A stretch of DNA of 50,652 nt from Woeseiaceae bacterium (GTDB taxonomy: Bacteria; Pseudomonadota; Gammaproteobacteria; Steroidobacterales; Woeseiaceae): contig JAJFKU010000058.1 of assembly GCA_021773035.1 (NCBI GenBank), positions 1 through 50,652 on the forward strand. The letters run 5' to 3'. Shown in pieces: positions 1 to 9,014 of the stretch. The stretch's first letter is position 1; each line of letters begins with the position of its first letter. A program made the translations under genes and the position numbers. A model generated the notes under the pieces. It saw only the letters and a list, made by a program, of their open reading frames with translations. It ran no database searches and was not told where the DNA came from.

Positions 1-138
1 GCATTACCTGGTGTTTACCGGGGTGGGCCTATGCGGCCGCCTGGGGGAGTTTACCCCCCCTCCGCCCCTCCCGGATCAACACCGGATTAAGAACTACACC
101 GGCAAAGACACTGTCCCAGGTATCGGAAGCTCCAACCG
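1..138. other. Left edge, non-coding, G/C-run rich
   Basis: No supported gene lies here. The stretch has runs of G and C, including a GGGGG / CCCCC pair around 46-66 that could fold into a short hairpin downstream of the minus-strand dehydrogenase. It lacks the U-tract of a typical intrinsic terminator, so I do not call it one. Confidence 0.4.
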
Positions 139-1137
139 TCAGTACTCACTTCGCGTCCAGTCAAACAAAATGCCCATCGTGTCGCCGCGCTGTTGTTCGG
201 CCAGCTGGTACGCTTCTTCGCACTGTTCGGGCGCAAACTCGTGTGTGAGCAGTCCGTCGAGTTTGAAGCGTTCATCTGCGACCAGCTTGAAGAACTCCGC
301 GTCAATGCGTCGCTGAGTCCAGCCGTCGCGATCGTGACTGTCATGGGTCGCCTGGATGGTCAGGCCTTTCTCCATGAGGTCGGAGGACAGGTGTTGGCGA
401 TCCGGGTAGCCGGTGTCGCCGAGCAGGACTATCTTTCCAAATCGTGCGGCGAACTTCATCGCCGAGGACAAGGCTGCCGGATTGCCGGTCGTGTCGATAA
501 CAATCGCAGGGCCGCTGCCATTATCGATCGCGCCAACCTGCCCTGCATGTCCGGCGATGTCGCCGGCGATGGTCATCGTTGCGCCGCCTGCCATCGCATG
601 TTGCAGGCGCTTCTCCGAGAGGTCTGCTACCGCAATCGTATCGACTCCGGCCGCGGCCGCCCAACGGGTTACCATCTGGCCGACCGGACCGGCACCTATA
701 ATCAGCACCGACGACCCGTAACGGAAGCCTGCTGCCCAGGCGCCGCGAAAAGCGGTCTTCGCGAGTCCGCACCAACAGGCGTCCTTTTTGTCCAGATCCG
801 CCGGAACGGGCGACAGGTTTTGCGCTGCGAGAACCTGGTGGGAGCCGTGCGCCATTCGCATGAAAACAGTGTCGCCAGGCGAAAATTCCTCGACCCCGGC
901 ACCGACGCGTTCGACCAAAGCAACCGCCTGGACACCGGTTTTCAGTTGCGGGAAAGAAAACCACTTCGCGAAGTGAGTTCCAGGATCGTATTTCTGATGC
1001 AGTATCGTCGTTTCCGTGCCAATACTCATGACGCTGTACAAGGTCCGCAGGCGAACATCGTCTAATCCCGGTTCAGGCAATTCGAAGCTGTCCAGCCGAG
1101 TGAGTCCTTTCTGCGGAAAAATAATTCGTTTGGGCAC
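139..1137 (-). CDS. MDR-family (zinc-type alcohol dehydrogenase-like) oxidoreductase
   Basis: A 332-residue medium-chain dehydrogenase/reductase that presumably oxidises or reduces an alcohol/ketone with NAD(P). Seen: SIGTET near residues 38-43 and a Rossmann dinucleotide motif GAGPVG at 148-153. The conserved zinc-ligand pattern of classical alcohol dehydrogenases is not obvious, and the overall look is that of the BchC/sorbitol-dehydrogenase-like branch. The start is a GTG at 1137 with a strong GGAGGA ribosome site at 1143-1148. The gene diverges from the SDR operon starting at 1251, and a perfect TTTATATATAAA operator (1156-1167) sits directly upstream of its ribosome site, so regulation with the other operons of the window is likely. 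Substrate unknown. Confidence 0.85.
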   Translation of the reverse strand: MPKRIIFPQKGLTRLDSFELPEPGLDDVRLRTLYSVMSIGTETTILHQKYDPGTHFAKWFSFPQLKTGVQAVALVERVGAGVEEFSPGDTVFMRMAHGSHQVLAAQNLSPVPADLDKKDACWCGLAKTAFRGAWAAGFRYGSSVLIIGAGPVGQMVTRWAAAAGVDTIAVADLSEKRLQHAMAGGATMTIAGDIAGHAGQVGAIDNGSGPAIVIDTTGNPAALSSAMKFAARFGKIVLLGDTGYPDRQHLSSDLMEKGLTIQATHDSHDRDGWTQRRIDAEFFKLVADERFKLDGLLTHEFAPEQCEEAYQLAEQQRGDTMGILFDWTRSEY

Positions 1138-1155
1138 CGCTGTCCTCCGAATTGA

Positions 1156-1167
1156 TTTATATATAAA
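1156..1167. promoter_or_regulatory. Candidate MarR operator, site A
   Basis: Exact palindrome TTTATATATAAA in the divergent region between the MDR dehydrogenase (start 1137) and the SDR operon (start 1251). It lies 19 bp from the dehydrogenase start codon and is placed to control one or both directions. Same word as sites B, E, F and I. Confidence 0.65.
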
Positions 1168-1250
1168 CTTATTTTACCTTAGTCCGAATAGCTGCTTGGT
1201 TCAAGTCTGCTGTCGTGAGGCGACAGCGTTAACTCATCGGAGAAACAGGA

Positions 1251-2012
1251 TTGGTGGAAGAACGCAGACGAGCCGTCGTGACAGGCGCAGCCTCGGGAAT
1301 TGGCCGGGCCGCCGCAAAACGGCTGATCGCGGAGGGTTTCGAGGTTGTCGTCGCTGACGTCAATGCAGCAGCGCTGGAGCGAACGGTCGCAGATATGAGC
1401 GCAGAACCCGGTCGGGCACTGCCCTGCATTCTGGACGTATCGAGCGCAACGGACTGCGAGCGCCTGGCTGATGATTTCGGCAGAGTAGACGTGCTGGTCG
1501 CCAACGCCGGCATTCAGAGCAGCGGCTCCCTGCTCGAAACGGATGACGAAACCTGGGAGGCAGTGCTCGCCGTCAACCTGAAAGGCGTCGCCAACTGTTG
1601 TCGTGCGGTGCTGCCGGGCATGGTGCAGCGAGAGGGTGGTGCCATCGTCGTCGTGTCGTCCAACAACGCTGTCTGCGGATCTGCCGGTATGGCAGCCTAT
1701 GATGCAAGCAAGGCCGGCGTTCTGGCCCTGGTCAGAAGTGTTGCGATCGAGCACGGATCTGATCGGGTGCGTATCAATGCGGTCAGCCCCGGCACAACGA
1801 TCACGGACTATCACATACAGCGTTTTGCCGAGAAAGGGGTGAGTGAGTCGGAGCTCTACGATATGACGTCGGGTACCGGCCTGCTTAATCGCGCCGCGAA
1901 ACCTGACGAGATAGCCAGCGCGATCTGGTTTCTGGCAAGCGACGAAGCGTCCTATATCACTGGCGCAAACCTCATGGTCGATGGCGGTTTTTCGCTGGCC
2001 GGCGGGCACTGA
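1251..2012 (+). CDS. SDR-family NAD(P)-dependent oxidoreductase
   Basis: Classical short-chain dehydrogenase of 253 residues. The cofactor motif TGAASGIG is at 11-18, NAG follows after the fourth strand, and the catalytic Tyr150/Lys154 pair sits in YDASK after a Ser-rich strand. The C-terminus ends in the usual ITGANLMVDGG pattern. The start is TTG at 1251 (GTG at 1254 is the alternative) behind GGAG at 1239-1242. It is first in a tight plus-strand operon with a Gfo/Idh/MocA enzyme, a second SDR and a VOC protein. Set apart from the MDR gene by operator site A. Substrate unknown; the neighbours suggest polyol, sugar-acid or cyclic-alcohol oxidation. Confidence 0.9.
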   Translation: MVEERRRAVVTGAASGIGRAAAKRLIAEGFEVVVADVNAAALERTVADMSAEPGRALPCILDVSSATDCERLADDFGRVDVLVANAGIQSSGSLLETDDETWEAVLAVNLKGVANCCRAVLPGMVQREGGAIVVVSSNNAVCGSAGMAAYDASKAGVLALVRSVAIEHGSDRVRINAVSPGTTITDYHIQRFAEKGVSESELYDMTSGTGLLNRAAKPDEIASAIWFLASDEASYITGANLMVDGGFSLAGGH

Positions 2013-2017
2013 AGCCA

Positions 2018-3007
2018 GTGCGCGACCTTGCGGTCAGAGTGGCTATCCTCGGTACGGGAAGCATGGCAAATTCGTTCGCGGACGGGCTGGCACATGCAAA
2101 CAACATTGAGCTTGTCGCAGTTGCATCGCGAACCCGGTCTACCGCGGAACTGTTCGCGGCAAAACACGGCATACAAAAGTGTTTTTCGAGCTACGCTGAG
2201 TTGGCGAACGATCCCGATATAGAACTCGTCTATATCGCGACGCCGCATTCGCGCCATAAAGACGACAGTATTCTCTGCCTGCAGGCCGGCAAGCATGTCT
2301 TGTGCGAAAAACCGTTCGCTATCAACGCTGCCGAGGCAAGCGCGATTGTGGACGCTGCACGTCAGCAAAAACGGTTTCTGATGGAGGCCATGTGGAGCCG
2401 CTTTCTGCCATCCTTCGTGAAGCTTCGCCAGCTGCTTGCCGATGACGCAATCGGTTCCGTCCAGTTGCTCCTTGCTGGCGGGGCGTTTCAGCCGGAACGA
2501 GGAGACGGTAGTTACTTATGGAAGCCGGAGCTTGGCGGTGGGGTGTTACTGGACGCAGGCGTTTATCCGGTCTCGGTTGCATCGATGGTTCTGGGTACAC
2601 CGGCGGAGATCAAGGCCTGCGGTCGTGTTGGTGAATACGGCATCGATGAGCAGGACGCCGTCTTGCTGCAGCATGATACCGGTGCGACTGCGATGCTGTA
2701 TGTATCACTCAATGCCTCGGCATCGCCGGATATCACTGTCCTGGGTAGCCGCGGGCGAATCTACGTTCATGCCCCGATGTTTGCTCCAACCAGGCTCGAT
2801 CTGCAAATTTACGGCGAGGAAGTGCAGCGTTTCGAGCTGCCGTTCATCGCCAACGGCTATCAGTACCAGACGATGGCGGCTGCGGCGGCGATCCGCGACG
2901 GCCGTACGGAGTCCGAGATAATGCCTCTGGACGAAACACTCACAATCATGCGCACGCTGGACCGAGTTCGAGCTCAGGTCGGCATGTGCTACCCAATGGA
3001 AAAATAG
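2018..3007 (+). CDS. Gfo/Idh/MocA-family oxidoreductase
   Basis: A 329-residue NAD(P)-dependent oxidoreductase. The N-terminal Rossmann motif is LGTGSM (residues 11-16). The family signature EKP is at 97-99 (CEKPFAIN), and a C-terminal domain contains GGVLLDAGVYPV, typical of the dihydrodiol-dehydrogenase/1,5-anhydrofructose-reductase-like subgroup. The start is GTG at 2018, only 5 bp after the preceding SDR stop; an in-frame GTG slightly downstream cannot be excluded. The gene is co-transcribed with SDRs on both sides. Known members oxidise or reduce sugars, inositols or trans-dihydrodiols; which applies here cannot be told from sequence. Confidence 0.87.
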   Translation: MRDLAVRVAILGTGSMANSFADGLAHANNIELVAVASRTRSTAELFAAKHGIQKCFSSYAELANDPDIELVYIATPHSRHKDDSILCLQAGKHVLCEKPFAINAAEASAIVDAARQQKRFLMEAMWSRFLPSFVKLRQLLADDAIGSVQLLLAGGAFQPERGDGSYLWKPELGGGVLLDAGVYPVSVASMVLGTPAEIKACGRVGEYGIDEQDAVLLQHDTGATAMLYVSLNASASPDITVLGSRGRIYVHAPMFAPTRLDLQIYGEEVQRFELPFIANGYQYQTMAAAAAIRDGRTESEIMPLDETLTIMRTLDRVRAQVGMCYPMEK

Positions 3008-3021
3008 ACGGAGAAAAGCAT

Positions 3022-3906
3022 ATGGCGGTCGTTGTCATTACGGGTTCGAGCAGTGGTTTCGGTTTGCAGGCGGCATTGGCGTTCGCGCGCAATGGCGATA
3101 CGGTTGTCGCTACGATGAGAGATACCAGTCGCTCGGCAGCGCTGCGAGACGCTGCGCAGAGCGAGGAGTTAGCCGTCCACATCGTCAGTCTCGACGTAAC
3201 CGACCCTGGTTCGTTTTCGCAATTCGCAGCCGGTACTGTTGCCGAGTTCGGCGCAATCGATGTTCTCGTCAACAACGCGGGAATCCTGCACCCGGGGGCG
3301 TTCGAAGACCTGACCGAATCCAGGTTCCGGCAGGTAATGGAGACCAACTTCTTTGGACCGATGCTGCTTAGCAAGGCAGTTTTACCGCAAATGAGGGCGC
3401 AAGGTAGCGGCCACATTATCATGATGAGTTCCCTGTCGGGAATCGCCGGGCTACCCGGTGACGTTGCCTATACGGGCAGCAAGTTTGCACTGGAAGGTGC
3501 GAGTGAAGCGCTGCGTCACGAAGTCGATCGCTGGAATATCAGGTTATCGCTGATCCAAGCTGGTATGTACAGTACGCAGATATTTCCGGACAAGGACGAG
3601 GACGTGCTTCCGGAGGGCTATCCCGAAGACTCGCCCTACCGAATTCTGGTTGAAACCAAGCTGCGTGGCATATACGAGTCCCTCAAGGGCGCGTTCGATC
3701 CTGCAGAGGTTGGCAGCTTGATGGTCGAAATCGCGGCATCCGATGGCAGTCAGTTGCGCTGGCCGGCAGACGCTGTGGCGGCCACCGTTCTGCAGAAGAT
3801 GTTTGCGCAGGATGACGCGGAACGGGACGCGTTCTTACGCGGCGTTTCCGGAACCGAGTGGTGGAGCGAGGGTGGCGAAGCGCCAGCGGACGGAGCGGCA
3901 GAATGA
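3022..3906 (+). CDS. SDR-family oxidoreductase
   Basis: Second SDR of the operon, 294 residues. Motifs: TGSSSGFG at 7-14, NNAG, and Tyr150/Lys154 in YTGSK. The variant GFG in the glycine motif and the longer C-terminus resemble the 11-beta-hydroxysteroid-dehydrogenase-like/YusZ-type SDRs. I chose ATG 3022 over an upstream in-frame start at 2986 because GGAG at about 3010 sits at good distance and homology-like sequence begins there; the longer form would overlap the preceding gene. The stop overlaps the next start as ATGA, so translation is probably coupled to the VOC gene. Confidence 0.88.
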   Translation: MAVVVITGSSSGFGLQAALAFARNGDTVVATMRDTSRSAALRDAAQSEELAVHIVSLDVTDPGSFSQFAAGTVAEFGAIDVLVNNAGILHPGAFEDLTESRFRQVMETNFFGPMLLSKAVLPQMRAQGSGHIIMMSSLSGIAGLPGDVAYTGSKFALEGASEALRHEVDRWNIRLSLIQAGMYSTQIFPDKDEDVLPEGYPEDSPYRILVETKLRGIYESLKGAFDPAEVGSLMVEIAASDGSQLRWPADAVAATVLQKMFAQDDAERDAFLRGVSGTEWWSEGGEAPADGAAE

Positions 3907-4313
3907 CAAAACTCGCACATGTCTGCATCGAGACTCAGGACCTCGACAAAACAGAGTCTTTCTATCGAGGCCTGGGGCTGCGTCGACAATTCGATTTCAG
4001 GAATAAAGACGGTCTTCTTGTCGGTTTTTATCTCGCCTTCGAGAACGAGTCGTTCGTCGAAGTCGTCTTGAACCGAAAGCCGCAGGACGAGGGCGTCATC
4101 AAGCACTTCGCTATCGAAGCGGATGATATAGACGCGGCGCGTGAAATCGCTATCAGCGCGGGCATAGACGTCAGCGAAAAGAAATTCAGCGCTGATCGGC
4201 TGTGGATGTTCACCTGCCATGACCCCAACGGGATTTTTATTGAGGTGATGCAATACACGGATGACAGCATGCAGCGCGTCGGCGGCGTGTGTGAAGTCGA
4301 CTACACGCCGTGA
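3903..4313 (+). CDS. VOC (glyoxalase/bleomycin-resistance fold) protein
   Basis: A 136-residue vicinal-oxygen-chelate protein with paired beta-alpha-beta-beta-beta modules. The metal-ligand-like positions of glyoxalase I are retained: a His near residue 6 (LAHVCIET), a His in IKHFAIEADD, and a Glu in FIEVMQY. It could be a lyase, an isomerase or a ring-modifying metalloenzyme. The start ATG 3903 overlaps the stop of the SDR (ATGA). Last gene of the 1251-4313 operon, facing the sulfatase convergently across 21 bp with no clear terminator. Confidence 0.85.
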   Translation: MTKLAHVCIETQDLDKTESFYRGLGLRRQFDFRNKDGLLVGFYLAFENESFVEVVLNRKPQDEGVIKHFAIEADDIDAAREIAISAGIDVSEKKFSADRLWMFTCHDPNGIFIEVMQYTDDSMQRVGGVCEVDYTP

Positions 4314-4334
4314 TCTGCAGCTCATGCCGGCCTG

Positions 4335-5924
4335 CTAGTCGCCTGTAAAAGGGATGGCCTTGTCGATTGATGGCGGTTGCCAATTCTGAAAGCGGTCTTC
4401 GAAGATACTGTTTTGTCCGTAGTCTTCGAGCAAACGGCCCTTGCCGGTGCCGCCATTCCACAGGTCGTATTTGGGGTCTGAGTACTCTTCAAAATAGCTG
4501 CTGAGCAACTCGTCATGCGCTTCCCGGATATCTTCGTAACGGGCATCGGCAATCAAATTATTGATTTCATCCGGATCTTCGCGAATGAAGTACAGTTCGT
4601 CCGGGCCGACAGGGAAACGGCGCACGTATTTCCAATTCGTTGTGCGGATGCCGCGAACCGTAATGAACTCAAAAAACACCGGATTATCCTGATACACGCT
4701 TTGCCCGCTCAACAGAGCGCCGATACTGTGGCCCGGTGAACCGGATATCTCGACGTTGTCCAGACCGATGTGGTCAAGGATGGTCGGGAACAGGTCCAGT
4801 TGACTGACCAGTGCGTCAGATTTACTGCCGCGGGAGACAGCGCCAGGGTGGCTGATGATCAGCGGTATGCGCAGGTGAGAGTCATACGCGGGAAACGGAA
4901 ATGCCCACGACGTGTTGCCCCACAGGCCATGCTGACCGTACGCAGTTCCCTGATCGGATGTGTAGATGACCAGCGTATTGTCGTCGATGCCTCTGTTCCT
5001 GACCGTTTCAAGGACCCGGCCGACCCCGTCGTCCACCATGGCTGTTTCGGCCGCCGTGTTTATCATGGCCTGTCGATTGTTGAGCGCGCCAATGGCCGCC
5101 CACGCATGCGTTGCTTCGCGCCTCATGTGCTCGCTCGCAGACCCGCTCATCGCCCAGTTCTGCAGGAAGGCATGCACCGGTTCCTGAGGGAAATCCGGCG
5201 TGTCGAGCCGATACTCCGCAGCGTGTCGATTCTGGGACGGTCCCGTAACGACGGGTGGCAGCATGTAGGGACCGTTGTAAGCGAGCATCAAAAAGAATGG
5301 CTTGTCGTCCGCCTGTTCGTTGATGAACTCGACTGCCCGATCCGTCCAATAGTCGGTAATATGGCCGTCGGCGAGTTCCCTTTTACCGTTGTTAATGACG
5401 GCGGCATCGAGAAACGATTTGGTGTGACCCGTTGGCATGGTCACCCAGTGATCGAAACCGATCTGGGGTTTGTCATGTCCGCCAAGATGATACTTCCCGA
5501 TCAGGGCTGTTGTGTAACCAGCTGCAGCCAGGGTCATCGGAAGCGTGCGGAATTCCTCGATCGCTGACCAGTCCTCTATCCCGATCTTCTCCGGCGCCGT
5601 CGGCAGCGCATTATGGACACCGGTCTGCGACGGCATCAAAGCCGTAAGCAGCGCTGCACGGGTCGGTGAGCACACCCCACTGACGGCGTAGGCATTGCTG
5701 AACGTCATTCCCTCCCGGGCAAGTCGATCTATATTCGGCGTCCTGATGGTCGGATTGCCGTAGGTGCCCAGGAGCGACGGACTTTGATTGTCGGCGACAA
5801 TCAGAATGATATTCGGGGCGGTATGCGCGTCCGGCTTCGGTGAGCGTGTGTCACCCGGGTAGGCATCCGTGTAAAGCAGGCACAGGCCGGCCAGGGCCGT
5901 CAGGGATAATCCGGCTTTTTGCAT
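4335..5924 (-). CDS. Sulfatase (type I, formylglycine-dependent family) with altered active site
   Basis: Exported sulfatase-fold hydrolase of 529 residues from the preferred ATG at 5924. An in-frame start at 5990 would overlap the upstream gene and precede the hydrophobic signal. A signal peptide-like segment occupies residues 5-18. The formylglycine signature CSPTR is at 85-89, followed by a usual sulfatase continuation. Odd points: the metal-binding Asp-Asp pair near the N-terminus reads Asp45-Asn46 (VADNQ). In the C-terminal half, the Lys normally found just before the YD..R.P segment is not visible (FPFPAYDSHLRIP). It may be a divergent or weakly active sulfatase or related hydrolase. 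Last gene of the minus-strand operon with the DUF819 protein and the ThDP enzyme. Confidence 0.85.
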   Translation of the reverse strand: MQKAGLSLTALAGLCLLYTDAYPGDTRSPKPDAHTAPNIILIVADNQSPSLLGTYGNPTIRTPNIDRLAREGMTFSNAYAVSGVCSPTRAALLTALMPSQTGVHNALPTAPEKIGIEDWSAIEEFRTLPMTLAAAGYTTALIGKYHLGGHDKPQIGFDHWVTMPTGHTKSFLDAAVINNGKRELADGHITDYWTDRAVEFINEQADDKPFFLMLAYNGPYMLPPVVTGPSQNRHAAEYRLDTPDFPQEPVHAFLQNWAMSGSASEHMRREATHAWAAIGALNNRQAMINTAAETAMVDDGVGRVLETVRNRGIDDNTLVIYTSDQGTAYGQHGLWGNTSWAFPFPAYDSHLRIPLIISHPGAVSRGSKSDALVSQLDLFPTILDHIGLDNVEISGSPGHSIGALLSGQSVYQDNPVFFEFITVRGIRTTNWKYVRRFPVGPDELYFIREDPDEINNLIADARYEDIREAHDELLSSYFEEYSDPKYDLWNGGTGKGRLLEDYGQNSIFEDRFQNWQPPSIDKAIPFTGD

Positions 5925-5940
5925 CGGGTTAAGCCGGTAT

Positions 5941-7074
5941 CTAGGCGAGGAACTTGGTAACGGCGACGCCGACGAACGTACCGATGACATAGCCGAAGAT
6001 GCCGCACATTATTCCTGGTGTGACGAGGCTTCGCCAGCCCTGCGTAATTGCGATGGCGGCTGTTGGCGCCGGGCCGACAAGCGCCGCTCCGGAAGCAACA
6101 ATTGCCTCGGCGAGGTCTATTTTCAACAGCCTTGCTGCGCCGAGCACGATCAGCAGGTGCACTATGATGATCGTCATTCCGTAGAAGAACAGGACCAGCG
6201 ATGTGTCAAGGAATGCGGTCGCGTCGGTGCTGGAACCGACCATCGCGAAGAATACGTACATGAATATCATGCCGAGTTCGAATTCGCCCTCCAGTCGGTC
6301 CATGGCGGCCGGGAAAATGTTGGCGACCACGATTGTCAGGATCGTAACAAAGAGAATGTTGTATTGAGTCTGGCCTATGGCATCGCCAATCGCGCCCGAG
6401 ATCGCGCAGATGCCGAAACTCAGTGCCAGCGCTCCGGTGAGGTGGCGCAGGTAAACCTTCGAACGTGTGGAGTCCTTCAGCTTTTGTTTCTCGGCTTCGT
6501 CAATGGTGTCCGAAAAGTGCGTCGGGATAAAACGCGTGATCAGCCGTATGGTCGGAATCGCGATCAGCGTCATAAGCGCGAGGATACTGACCATACTGCT
6601 GGCGCTGATCGCCGCGGTGAACTCTGCCTCAGTCATTTCGACGACCTGGGAAACCGCGAGCAGATTTACTGCGCCGCCGACGTAACCGCCGGTGTAGGCG
6701 CCGGCTACCTTGGCGCCAACGTCGCCCAGGTCGAGTAAAAAGAAACCGATTATCGCGCCTGCGACGGTTGCCACCGTTGCGATGAAGAACGTAACGATGA
6801 CCTTTCCGCTTTCCCGGAAGATGCGGCGGATGTCCGCCTTGAACAGCAGCAGTGGAATCGCCAGCGATACCATATAGCCACCGACAAAATCATAGGCGGG
6901 CGACGTATACGGAATCACCCGGAAATTGGAGAGCAGCATTGCCAGCACGAGGACCCAGACTACGCCGGATGTCTTCTTGCCGATAGGGTGATTGTCAATC
7001 CAGAAGCCGAAGTACGCGAGGCCGATCAGAACCGTGCCCATAGCGAATATATTGTCGGCAGAGATCAATGGCAT
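5941..7074 (-). CDS. DUF819-family integral membrane protein (putative transporter)
   Basis: A 377-residue, very hydrophobic protein with roughly ten or more membrane segments and glycine-rich stretches (GGYVGGAVN, GAALVGPAPTAAIA). It belongs by pattern to the DUF819/YjcL family, which is distantly related to sodium-coupled transporters and whose substrates are unknown. ATG 7074 follows a GGGGAG ribosome site. It lies between the ThDP enzyme (52 bp upstream) and the sulfatase (16 bp downstream), so it may move a substrate or product of one of these enzymes across the inner membrane. That role is inference. Confidence 0.85.
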   Translation of the reverse strand: MPLISADNIFAMGTVLIGLAYFGFWIDNHPIGKKTSGVVWVLVLAMLLSNFRVIPYTSPAYDFVGGYMVSLAIPLLLFKADIRRIFRESGKVIVTFFIATVATVAGAIIGFFLLDLGDVGAKVAGAYTGGYVGGAVNLLAVSQVVEMTEAEFTAAISASSMVSILALMTLIAIPTIRLITRFIPTHFSDTIDEAEKQKLKDSTRSKVYLRHLTGALALSFGICAISGAIGDAIGQTQYNILFVTILTIVVANIFPAAMDRLEGEFELGMIFMYVFFAMVGSSTDATAFLDTSLVLFFYGMTIIIVHLLIVLGAARLLKIDLAEAIVASGAALVGPAPTAAIAITQGWRSLVTPGIMCGIFGYVIGTFVGVAVTKFLA

Positions 7075-7126
7075 GCTTGTACTCCCCAGGATGTGATCAC
7101 GCCGATAGTAGCACCGGTTGTTTGGA

Positions 7127-8770
7127 TCAGGCGCACAGCGCGCGGCGATTTTGTTCCATGAGTATGAAGCGCCACGGCGTCGGCATACGGTCCGTGAGCG
7201 CGACTTCTATGATAGTTGGTCCCGCTTCGGCGAACGCTTTTGGCAGTAGAATCCTCAGCGCTTCAGGCGAGTCGACACGATAGCCGCTGGCACCAAAACT
7301 ATCGGCGAGTTTCACAAAGTCCGGGTTGTGCAGGTCGGAACAGAGGCGTCTGCCTTCAAACCATTCGTCCTGCTGTCGTTGGACATTGGTATAGGTATTG
7401 TCGTTAAAGACAATAGAGACAAGATTGAGCTGATACTGCACCGCTGTCGCGATTTCCTGAATATTGAAAAGATAACCGCCATCCCCGCTGATCGCGATGA
7501 CCGGTTTATCCGGGTGTGCCGCCGCGACGCCCAGTGCTGTCGCAAAGCCATAGCCGAGCGTTCCCTGTTGACTGGCGGATACGAAATGCCGCGGTTCGTA
7601 GACGGGGAAACCAGACCATGAAACAAAGCCAACCTGCGTGACCTCGTCGACGAAGTAACCGTCGCGTGGCATCACTGCCCGGATCACATCCAGGTAGGCC
7701 ATCTGCGGCCCCACGTGCTGGTGCATCTCCGCCTTCACCGCAGCCTTGAGCGCAGTCAGCTCGTCCTCCCGGCTGGCGTTTGCCGAGCCGCTGTGTTCGA
7801 GTTCGTTGGCCAATGCGGTCAGAACGCTGTCGGCATCGCCGAGGATGCTGATATCCGCCTCACAGATTCTCGAGATCTCTTCCGGGTCAATATCGACCCG
7901 TACGAGTTTTAGATCATCATCCTTGCCCCACATTGTCAGTGGCATTTTCAGTCGGGTACCAACCGCGAGCACCGCATCCGCCTCGCCCCAAAGGCGGTGA
8001 CCGGCGGGCAGGTTCTGGCTAAGATAATCGTCGTCGGAAATGACGCCTTTGCCTTTGCGTTTCGACATGACGGGTGCCTGCAGGCGATCTGCGACCGCTT
8101 TCAGCGAGCCTCCTGAGTCCAGGGCGCCGGAACCGATGACGATCATCGGCCGTTTGGCTTTTAGTAACAGAGCCGCAGCTGCTTTGATTTGCTCATCGTC
8201 GATCGCCGGGACGGGATCCCGACCGGCAACAACGGCCGATGCGATTTCCTTTCTTTCACCCATGATGTCCATCGGCATTTCGACTTCGACCGGCTGCGGC
8301 CGCCCTGAATGCAGTGCGCGAAACGCGCGCTCCATCGTAGCTGGCGTTTCCGCAGCGTCTTCAATTCGCTCCGCGGATTTAGTCAGGTGCCGAATCAGAC
8401 CCAGCTGATCCGGGATTTCATGTAAGTGGCCGTAGCCGCTATCGATGCCGTCCAAATGCACCTGGCCGGAAATCGCGAGTACTTTCGAATTGCAGGCCCA
8501 TGCCGTGCAGAGGGCGGCCGTGGTATTAAGCAGGCCCGGCCCGGGCACCACCGCATAGACGCCGGCTTTTTCAGTCGTTTGTGCATAGCCAAGTGCCATA
8601 TATGCGGCGCCCTGCTCATGCCGGGAGTGAATAATGTTGATTTTGCCGTTGCTTCGATAAATGGAATCGAACAGGTGGTCGAGCTGGCCGCCCGGCAAGC
8701 CAAACATTGTGTCTACGTTATTTGCGAGCAGCGATTCGACAATCGCGTCCGCACCGGTAATTTCTGCCAT
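7127..8770 (-). CDS. Thiamine-diphosphate-dependent enzyme, acetolactate synthase / 2-oxoacid decarboxylase-like
   Basis: A 547-residue ThDP enzyme with three domains. The N-terminal PYR domain has the catalytic Glu52 (SRHEQGAAYMA). A central domain resembles the inactive FAD/NAD-type fold. The C-terminal PP domain carries GDGG near residue 429, followed by NDNTY, the ThDP/Mg motif. The family includes acetolactate synthase, benzoylformate decarboxylase, indolepyruvate decarboxylase and oxalyl-CoA decarboxylase. No regulatory subunit is nearby, which argues against biosynthetic acetolactate synthase. ATG 8770 follows GGGAG. Operator site B lies 62 bp upstream. In context, decarboxylation of an aromatic 2-oxoacid is an attractive but unproved role. 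Confidence 0.87.
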   Translation of the reverse strand: MAEITGADAIVESLLANNVDTMFGLPGGQLDHLFDSIYRSNGKINIIHSRHEQGAAYMALGYAQTTEKAGVYAVVPGPGLLNTTAALCTAWACNSKVLAISGQVHLDGIDSGYGHLHEIPDQLGLIRHLTKSAERIEDAAETPATMERAFRALHSGRPQPVEVEMPMDIMGERKEIASAVVAGRDPVPAIDDEQIKAAAALLLKAKRPMIVIGSGALDSGGSLKAVADRLQAPVMSKRKGKGVISDDDYLSQNLPAGHRLWGEADAVLAVGTRLKMPLTMWGKDDDLKLVRVDIDPEEISRICEADISILGDADSVLTALANELEHSGSANASREDELTALKAAVKAEMHQHVGPQMAYLDVIRAVMPRDGYFVDEVTQVGFVSWSGFPVYEPRHFVSASQQGTLGYGFATALGVAAAHPDKPVIAISGDGGYLFNIQEIATAVQYQLNLVSIVFNDNTYTNVQRQQDEWFEGRRLCSDLHNPDFVKLADSFGASGYRVDSPEALRILLPKAFAEAGPTIIEVALTDRMPTPWRFILMEQNRRALCA

Positions 8771-8831
8771 ACATCTCCCGCCGGCAATGCTGTGTTGAAG
8801 AAAGTTGTTCCAGCGAATGCTGAAAAAAAGG

Positions 8832-8843
8832 TTTATATATAAA
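8832..8843. promoter_or_regulatory. Candidate MarR operator, site B
   Basis: Exact TTTATATATAAA, 62 bp upstream of the ThDP enzyme start (8770), hence placed to control the minus-strand operon 8770-4335. Confidence 0.65.
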
Positions 8844-8936
8844 GCAAGATTACCGTTGTTCGCTTTCTAAAGTAAAGCCCCAGGCCCGTTTAAAACCAAA
8901 TACGGTTGCTTACGACAGTAAGTTAATGGCATAAAC

Positions 8937-8948
8937 TATATATATAAT
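8937..8948. promoter_or_regulatory. Loose operator-like AT repeat, site C, overlapping a TATAAT
   Basis: TATATATATA followed by AAT. It resembles the operator core but lacks the TTT and AAA arms. It contains a perfect TATAAT (8943-8948); no convincing -35 lies at the right distance. Weak call. Confidence 0.25.
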
Positions 8949-9014
8949 AAGGATTTAGGAGGATAGCGTTTTTGCAACTCTGCTCTTTCGACAGACAGGT
9001 TTTCTATTGCTTAG

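Noticed and set aside
193..1065. 290-codon plus-strand frame at the left edge
   Set aside because: Lies wholly opposite the MDR dehydrogenase, which has a Rossmann motif and a strong ribosome site.
7127..8770. Biosynthetic acetolactate synthase (ilvB/ilvI)
   Set aside because: No small regulatory subunit or ilvC nearby and the gene lies under an operator shared with catabolic operons; the precise reaction is left open.
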